A DNA stretch of 12,182 bases, taken from Clostridia bacterium (GTDB lineage Bacteria; Bacillota_A; Clostridia; Christensenellales; Borkfalkiaceae). The DNA is taken from positions 1 through 12,182 of the forward strand of contig JAFQBR010000122.1 of assembly GCA_017399665.1 (NCBI GenBank), read 5' to 3'. The notes beneath the pieces are model-generated. The model saw nothing but the letters and a program-made list of their open reading frames with translations. It did no database searches and was not told the DNA's origin. Below, piece by piece: positions 7,349 through 12,182 of this stretch (its first letter is position 1; each line of letters begins with the position of its first letter). A program made the position numbers and the translations under genes.

Positions 7349-7392
7349 GTTAAAAAGCAAGTTTCCTTCTAAAAAAGCACTCGCTTTTTAAC
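7349..7392 (-). promoter_or_regulatory. Mutually exclusive hairpins in the leader (attenuator-like)
   Basis: On the minus strand GTTAAAAAGC (7383-7392) can pair with GCTTTTT only four bases later (7372-7378, 7-bp stem followed by a T), or with GCTTTTTAAC further on (7349-7358, perfect 10-bp stem, 24-base loop). The first stem is terminator-like and the second would displace it. The structure begins about 30 bases after the predicted transcription start. The stems are A/T-rich and of modest strength, so the regulatory reading is an inference. Confidence 0.35.
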
Positions 7393-7428
7393 GCAAAAAT
7401 AATCTAATAATTGAAAATTATTACTTAT

Positions 7429-7457
7429 AGCCTATCAAATTACGTTTTTTTTGTCAA
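7429..7457 (-). promoter_or_regulatory. Probable promoter of the 1690-aa lipoprotein (TTGACA-17-TGA-TAGGCT)
   Basis: A perfect TTGACA -35 (7452-7457) is followed by exactly 17 bases, seven of them an A tract, and TAGGCT (7429-7434). The -10 keeps its three most important bases (T, A and the last T) and is preceded by TGA, an extended -10. The start would be near 7422, giving a leader of about 175 bases. It lets the second lipoprotein be expressed apart from the upstream genes. Confidence 0.55.
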
Positions 7458-7540
7458 TCGTATGATATAAGCAAGTTTTATTTTCATAAGTTTTTGGCAA
7501 TTTTTTTACAAATTTACCACAATATACAGTTAATTTAAGC

Positions 7541-10500
7541 CTATTCTGCCACAACGTAAGTAAAAGTGTTGCCTATTGCAAAATATCCGTGTGCATCAGA
7601 CTGTAAGCCACCGTTGTTTTCACATACTAACTCGTTTACAACAACTACGTTAGAGATATTGAACACAAATGTATATCCGTTAACTGTAACAGTTACCTTC
7701 GTTCCATTTACTCCGTACGTGCCTTGAGCCGTACCGCTTGGGCAAAAGTCGGGGGCGTATTTATCGGTTACGCAAGATTCATCACCGCTATCGTGTTCTG
7801 AAGAAAGTGAGGTTACAGTCACCTTTCCGTTTGCAGAAAATTCGAACGTCGTGGTTGCCAAATACATATATTCGCCACAGAAGAAATATAAATCTGCGGT
7901 AAACTTTTTGCCTGCAACTAAAGTAGAATCAAAGGCTACGTCAATCTTTTTATAGGTAGAATTAGCAAGGTTAATTTGATATACCGTAGGATTATTGTTT
8001 AAATATACTGTTATCTTGTAGTTTCCGTTTAAAACGTAAGTGCCAGCAGTACTTCCGTAAACAGCCTTTCCAAAACCGTCTAACTGTAAACTTTCGCCCT
8101 CGCCTGTAAACGTGCCACGGTGTCCGTCAGCAAAGGTAAGCCCTGTTCTAACGTTACCCATTTCCGCAATTTTAACAAAGGTTTCACCGCTTGGCGTACT
8201 AATTTTAAGTATAGAGCCAACAGCCATTACAGCTGTTCCGCTTAAAACTTCTACCTGAGCAATTTCCCCACTAGCAGAGGTTTCTGCTTGAGAAAGAATG
8301 TAAACGTTTCCGCCCGATAACTCGAACGCCCTTAAAATGGTTGTACCTCTGCCAACGATATACGCTCTACCTGTAGTGTAATAATCAATATAGCTCAAAG
8401 CTCCGGTTGCGCGCACTCTTACAAGACCGTTTGCAATAAGCTCGCCTTCTATACTTGAAGTGCCGTTTTTACCGTAAACTTCTGCACTAAAGCCGTTATC
8501 TGCAATCTTAATTGCACCAACGTAAACGCCGTTATCGCACGCAATGGTCAGCCTACCATATTCGTCTATTATTAGGCTGTTTTGTGGATAAATAACACCT
8601 GCGCCGTAAACAGAAATTAAAGGACTACCCTCGTTTACCTTATCTAAAACTTGAATTGCATAGTAGGCGGTTATCTTCTCGCCGTAGAACTCTGCATTTA
8701 CCGTTAGCTGATAGAAGCCTGCCCTTGTAAAGTCAACCTTTTTTGTATCTAAATAAGAAACCTTTTGGTCGTCTGTTAAAGCACCGTCCTTAGTGATAAT
8801 TTCAATAGACCTTAAAAGTTCTGGCATTGCAACAGTTTTTGTTGCCTTACCTATAGTTTCAATATTTACGTTAACGATAATACCCGATTGAATGTATCTG
8901 TTAACAAGTACCGCAGAAGGGGTAAGCCCAAGTCCGTCGTGAACGGTAAGTTTGTTGCCGAAGAAATCAACAGAGAATTGTGCGCTTTTACCGTAAGCAA
9001 AGGTAGAGTTAACGTTTTTATAAGTTATAGTTACGATATTATCAAGCTTACTGTAAGTAAAATCGGTTGTTGCGTAGCTCTTGCTGTTAAAATTGATAAA
9101 ACCGCTACCGTAACCGTCAAACATAACGTATGCGTTATCCGTTTCGTAATAGCCAAGTAAACTATCGTGCGCGATATACTCAAAGGTTTTCGCTACAGGG
9201 TCAACCTTAAATTTGTAGGAATAGAATGTATCGTCGCGTACGTCTACGTAATAAAGCATTACTTCCTGTTTAATATAATCAACACCGCCGTTGGTCATTG
9301 ATGCAATTTCGTATGAAGAAGCTTTAAATATTTGCGTTGTGCCAATTCTTAACGTAAACGCTTGATATTGGTCTGCAGACAGCGTTGCATTTTGACCGTC
9401 TATCGTGCCTCTAAAGGTCATTCCGGCATAAAGCTTTTGCGCATCTTCAGGTCTTGCAATTTTACCCGTACCTGGATCGCTTAAAGTAAAGCTGTAAGAC
9501 AGTCCGTTCATTGTAAATATAGACGTTTCGCCCGTTTGACCGCTAAAGCCTTCTGCAAAAGCACCTTCGCCCCAGCTTAATTCGTAAACGGTGTCTGACA
9601 TTATTTTGGAAACAAGGTGAATTTTTAAAGCATAAGTAAGCTTTTCTTTTGTTTGCTTGTTTTCAAGAATAAATACGTCTAAAGAATAACTGCCGTAATT
9701 ATTATCTAAAACGTAATTTTCCGTACTGTTAAGCACAAACTTTCTTGAAATTGTCCATGTTTTTTCGTTAAAATAGATGTATGGACGTTTATCTTCGTAA
9801 TAGTTAAGCTTAATAGCGTTATCAGGGTCTATAACGATAATTCCATTTTCATAATAAAGTGTGTGTATGTTTGATTTATACTTAAACACAATAGTTTTTT
9901 CGTCTATTGCGTCTAAAACCTCCGCCTTAACGCCCTTTATGGTTATTTCGCCTGTTTCGCTTATAGACATAGGTCCAACGTGACCTTTAGTAGTTACTTC
10001 TTCATCAAAATACCGGTCGGGAATGGTGTATAAATTCGTTCTGTACGTGCCCTGCATTTCCTTACTTAAAACTACTACGGTTGCGCTTTCTGTTAAGCCA
10101 AGATAATCAATTTCAACAGTATATACGCCAGGTTTAAATACGTCTATTTTACCGGTAATCATATCAAACGTAACTTCTACTTGCTTTCCGCCTTTAGTTA
10201 CGGTAAATAAGTCTGTTGCCATAACGGTAGTATCTGTAAACACAACCTTATTAGTTGAAGTAATTACTACGTCTGACTGCACTATAACGTCAAATTCAAC
10301 GGTAACGGGGGTTGCATTCACGCCGTTAACGTAAACCTCTACCACTACCCTTTGAACTGCAATAGAATTAAAGTCAATAGGTGTTGATATAACCTTTGCA
10401 TAACAGGAAATTCTATCTACGTATGCAGGATTATCCGTTAAGGTTTGCATTAAACCGTTAATTGTAAGATCTATATTTCTAAAAGGATTATAAGAAGTAG

Positions 10501-11860
10501 TACCTTTGGGAAGGGTTACTCTTTCTTCCTTTACGCTAAGCTCATATTCGTTTTCTACTACCTGATAGGTTATTTCCTTTTCGTAATAGTCGAATTTGGC
10601 ACCTGATAAAGAAAGTGAAGATTCGTTATAAGGTATAGTAAGCTTTGCAGTATAGCTACCTACTGTATTAAAATCTACGTTAGAAACATCTATGTAGCTT
10701 GAAATAATTGTAAATCTAACGCCGTTAATAATAACAGAAAAATCCTTTTCAAAAGCATAGTTTTGTTTGTTAGTACCCTTTAAAATTACAATGGTATCTG
10801 CCGTTTTATAGGATATAATAACACCGATTACTACCTCTACGTTGGCTGTTGCCGTTTTACCACCGTAAGTAAGTGTAATTGTGTTATCGCCTGCCTTTGA
10901 GTAGTCTATACTACCCGAAATCATATCTTGAGTAACGGGAATAATTTGATCGCCCTTTGTAATTGTGAAAAGGGATGTTAAATCTATTGCCCCACTGTTT
11001 GGATAGGTTTGTATATTTTTAGCGTTGATAACCAATTCGCTTTGGCTAACAACGGCTACTTTTGCACTTTTTCTTGCTGTTGAGTCATCTAAAGTATAAC
11101 TAAATTCAATTTCAACTTCCTTACCCACAGTTACCCCTTCTAATGCAGTAAGGTCTAACATGTTTGTGGTCACGGGAACTGCTTTTCCATCTACGAACAG
11201 AGAGAATAAAGTGGTATAGTCAAAGTTATTAAGCTCCGTAATAGCTATTTTACATACTTTGTATGTAACCGCTACTACTATATCGTGTTGATTTGTAACG
11301 TTAACCGTTAATGTTTCGCTTTTATCGCCAAACGTTACCTTTACGGTATATACGCCGGGAATAGCTGAAACGTTACTTTCAACCATATCTTGGGTAATTG
11401 CCACCCTTTCACCGTTTATTTGCGCGGTGAAAAACGCTAAATAATCATAGTCGAGCGCGTACGCTTTATTAACTGTTATTTCGCTTTGTGAAAGTGAAAG
11501 TGAATAATCGTTATGAATTACGGTTACCTGCTTACTTGCGCTTTCTTGTTTATAGTTACAAGAAATTACGTAAGTGCCGGCTTCCTTTTTTAGATTAGTA
11601 AGGTCAAGGTATTCTTCCTTTACTTCTACCGTAGCGCCGTTTACCGTAATTTCAAAATAAGCGGTAAAATCGTGCTGGTCAAGGTAAATATCTTCAACCT
11701 CTACGTTACCTTCAGTTGCGGTAACGCTAACAACCTCGGCAGGAATAACGGGGGCGGAGGAAGATGAGTTTTCCTCCCCGCCACCTGGTGTTCCACATGC
11801 CGAAAGGGCAAAAGTAACCAACATCATGGCTAAAAGTATTAATTTTATTAGTTTTTTCAT
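7541..11860 (-). CDS. Giant Ig-like-domain surface lipoprotein (1439 aa)
   Basis: No specific function is recognised; a cell-surface adhesin or binding role is inferred. Residues 1-22 are a lipoprotein signal peptide with lipobox LSAC, so C22 is the likely lipidated residue; a Gly/Ser/Glu linker follows (to about 42). Residues 43-599 hold seven Ig-like domains; several match the bacterial Ig-like group 3 style (TQDMVES...PGVYTVKVTFG; TFDMITG...KPGVYTVEIDYLG). Residues 600-980 are beta-rich, starting EMQGTYRTN. Residues 983-1073 are a further Ig-like domain (RAGFYQLTVNAEFYG). Residues 1205-1308 contain a module also present three times in the neighbouring lipoprotein. Residues 1309-1439 are a last beta domain with C1328, C1363, C1373 and C1413, which could form two disulfides. 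No LPXTG or later membrane segment is seen. AAAGGAAGG eight bases before the ATG and the signal peptide fix the start. It begins only 27 bp after the upstream gene, so the two are co-transcribed. Confidence 0.95.
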   Translation of the reverse strand: MKKLIKLILLAMMLVTFALSACGTPGGGEENSSSSAPVIPAEVVSVTATEGNVEVEDIYLDQHDFTAYFEITVNGATVEVKEEYLDLTNLKKEAGTYVISCNYKQESASKQVTVIHNDYSLSLSQSEITVNKAYALDYDYLAFFTAQINGERVAITQDMVESNVSAIPGVYTVKVTFGDKSETLTVNVTNQHDIVVAVTYKVCKIAITELNNFDYTTLFSLFVDGKAVPVTTNMLDLTALEGVTVGKEVEIEFSYTLDDSTARKSAKVAVVSQSELVINAKNIQTYPNSGAIDLTSLFTITKGDQIIPVTQDMISGSIDYSKAGDNTITLTYGGKTATANVEVVIGVIISYKTADTIVILKGTNKQNYAFEKDFSVIINGVRFTIISSYIDVSNVDFNTVGSYTAKLTIPYNESSLSLSGAKFDYYEKEITYQVVENEYELSVKEERVTLPKGTTSYNPFRNIDLTINGLMQTLTDNPAYVDRISCYAKVISTPIDFNSIAVQRVVVEVYVNGVNATPVTVEFDVIVQSDVVITSTNKVVFTDTTVMATDLFTVTKGGKQVEVTFDMITGKIDVFKPGVYTVEIDYLGLTESATVVVLSKEMQGTYRTNLYTIPDRYFDEEVTTKGHVGPMSISETGEITIKGVKAEVLDAIDEKTIVFKYKSNIHTLYYENGIIVIDPDNAIKLNYYEDKRPYIYFNEKTWTISRKFVLNSTENYVLDNNYGSYSLDVFILENKQTKEKLTYALKIHLVSKIMSDTVYELSWGEGAFAEGFSGQTGETSIFTMNGLSYSFTLSDPGTGKIARPEDAQKLYAGMTFRGTIDGQNATLSADQYQAFTLRIGTTQIFKASSYEIASMTNGGVDYIKQEVMLYYVDVRDDTFYSYKFKVDPVAKTFEYIAHDSLLGYYETDNAYVMFDGYGSGFINFNSKSYATTDFTYSKLDNIVTITYKNVNSTFAYGKSAQFSVDFFGNKLTVHDGLGLTPSAVLVNRYIQSGIIVNVNIETIGKATKTVAMPELLRSIEIITKDGALTDDQKVSYLDTKKVDFTRAGFYQLTVNAEFYGEKITAYYAIQVLDKVNEGSPLISVYGAGVIYPQNSLIIDEYGRLTIACDNGVYVGAIKIADNGFSAEVYGKNGTSSIEGELIANGLVRVRATGALSYIDYYTTGRAYIVGRGTTILRAFELSGGNVYILSQAETSASGEIAQVEVLSGTAVMAVGSILKISTPSGETFVKIAEMGNVRTGLTFADGHRGTFTGEGESLQLDGFGKAVYGSTAGTYVLNGNYKITVYLNNNPTVYQINLANSTYKKIDVAFDSTLVAGKKFTADLYFFCGEYMYLATTTFEFSANGKVTVTSLSSEHDSGDESCVTDKYAPDFCPSGTAQGTYGVNGTKVTVTVNGYTFVFNISNVVVVNELVCENNGGLQSDAHGYFAIGNTFTYVVAE
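7937..8248 (-). repeat. Module shared with the neighbouring lipoprotein
   Basis: Residues 1205-1308. The series GSILKI, FVKIAEMG, LTFADGHRGTF, LQLDGFGKAVYG, AGTYVLNGNYKITVYLNN and VYQINLANSTYKKI follows the same order and spacing as residues about 530-619 and 1335-1430 of the 1690-aa lipoprotein (for instance LALSGAGVATLNG, AGTYVVNANNIGVYVNG and MEVVLDGASFTAVKP). It looks like a small all-beta, possibly lipocalin-like unit; the fold is inferred. Confidence 0.65.
10064..11734 (-). repeat. Seven tandem Ig-like domains in the 1439-aa lipoprotein
   Basis: Approximate residue limits are 43-116, 117-191, 191-273, 273-345, 346-437, 437-528 and 528-599. Domains 1, 2, 4 and 7 are the standard length of about 72-75 residues and end in an alternating-hydrophobic strand before the next domain. 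Domain 3 (about 82) and domains 5 and 6 (about 90) are longer and more divergent. Such arrays act as rigid extenders in bacterial surface proteins. Confidence 0.8.
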
Positions 11861-11868
11861 ATTGGTTA

Positions 11869-11877
11869 CCTTCCTTT
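11869..11877 (-). promoter_or_regulatory. Ribosome binding site of the 1439-aa lipoprotein
   Basis: AAAGGAAGG on the minus strand lies eight bases before the ATG at 11860, within the 27-bp gap after the upstream stop codon. Confidence 0.85.
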
Positions 11878-11887
11878 CTTATAAAAA

Positions 11888-12182
11888 TTATCTGTTTAAA
11901 GTCCAGTCGCCTAGCTTATAGAAATCAATAAATAGATATTTAGTGTTGTTGCTTTCGATGGCAACCATAATTTCGTCGTTGATGTAAGTAATCCACTTGC
12001 TTGCTCTGCCAGATTCGCCACCTGTTAAATCTGTGTTAGCAGCGCTTCTTGTAAAGCCGTATTTTGTAAAGGTTGCGTCTAAATGTTCAACTAATGCGTC
12101 AAAGTCTTCAATTCTATCGTTTTCGTCTAAACGAGATTGTTCAACAGTTAAGTTAATGCTAATCCAACCTCTTTTAATAGGA
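11888..12182 (-). CDS. C-terminal part of an unrecognised protein (last 97 codons)
   Basis: An open frame enters from the right edge and stops at TAA (11888-11890). The 97 visible residues begin PIKRGWISINLTVEQSR and end FIDFYKLGDWTLNR. They alternate a strand, an acidic helix (DENDRIEDFDALVEHLDATF), a Gly-rich turn (DLTGGESGRAS) and three short strands (WITYIND, IMVAIES, YLFIDFYK), suggesting a small alpha/beta C-terminal domain. I do not recognise the family. Codon use is like its neighbours. It lies 27 bp upstream of the 1439-aa lipoprotein gene, so it is most likely the preceding gene of the same operon and perhaps another exported protein; its N-terminus is not visible. Confidence 0.8.
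   Translation of the reverse strand, partial: PIKRGWISINLTVEQSRLDENDRIEDFDALVEHLDATFTKYGFTRSAANTDLTGGESGRASKWITYINDEIMVAIESNNTKYLFIDFYKLGDWTLNR

Larger units (their letters stand above)
7248..7540. other. 293-bp intergenic region between the two lipoprotein genes
   Basis: No open reading frame of note is present. The region holds, in minus-strand order, a short spacer without a convincing terminator, the TTGACA promoter (7429-7457), the overlapping hairpins (7349-7392), the A/T hairpin (7295-7319) and the ribosome binding site (7255-7263). It is very A/T-rich. Because no clear terminator follows the 1439-aa gene, read-through into the next gene is possible. Confidence 0.7.

Noticed and set aside
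7346..7372. Leader-peptide frame starting TTG after AGAAGGAAAC
   Set aside because: It would encode only seven residues with a rare start codon, and nothing in its composition suggests an attenuator peptide.
7480..7530. Possible terminator after the 1439-aa lipoprotein (GGTAAATTT / AAATTGCC)
   Set aside because: The stem has a mismatch and a G-T pair, is nearly all A/T, and is followed on the minus strand by A-rich, not T-rich, sequence.
8888..9160. Plus-strand open frame of 90 codons
   Set aside because: It is antisense inside the 1439-aa lipoprotein gene, with basic, valine-rich low-information translation typical of a shadow of beta-rich coding DNA.

Overview
The window holds four protein-coding genes, all read on the minus strand. 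It looks like a low-GC, Gram-positive Clostridia-type genome, judged by eye at roughly 40% GC. The signs are AAAGGAAGG-type ribosome binding sites, two proteins with lipobox signal peptides, InlB-type (Listeria-Bacteroides) repeats, Cys-containing repeats of a style seen in Firmicutes surface proteins, and a compact A/T-rich intrinsic terminator. A host-associated uncultured Clostridia lineage is plausible, but the sequence does not fix the taxon. No tRNA, rRNA, CRISPR array, transposase or phage gene was seen.

Reading in the direction of transcription (high to low coordinates): 11888-12182 is the last 97 codons of an unrecognised gene. After 27 bp comes a 1439-residue lipoprotein (7541-11860) with seven N-terminal Ig-like domains and a long beta-rich C-terminal half. 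A 293-bp gap (7248-7540) follows, with a good internal promoter candidate and overlapping hairpins. Next is a 1690-residue lipoprotein (2175-7247). It consists of a stalk of 74-residue Cys-bearing repeats, three tandem composite modules of about 400 residues that each end in two InlB B-repeats, and a C-terminal beta domain. A strong terminator (2114-2145) closes this unit. The last gene (1-1906, cut by the window edge) encodes a cytoplasmic glycoside hydrolase family 3 enzyme with its own promoter region.

The two giant lipoproteins are probably anchored to the outer face of the membrane and reach outward as adhesins or ligand-binding rods. They share a related C-terminal module (four recognisable copies across the pair) and an identical 12-nt stretch covering the ribosome binding site, so they look like a co-evolving pair. 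The GH3 enzyme is a separate unit. Its upstream region carries two CAANCGNTTG-type dyads centred 125 bp apart, which suggests control by a LacI-family sugar repressor. No functional link between the GH3 enzyme and the lipoproteins is shown beyond adjacency.

The most interesting items are the modular architecture of the lipoprotein pair, the alternating HxCEC / Cys-less repeats, and the paired operator-like dyads upstream of GH3.
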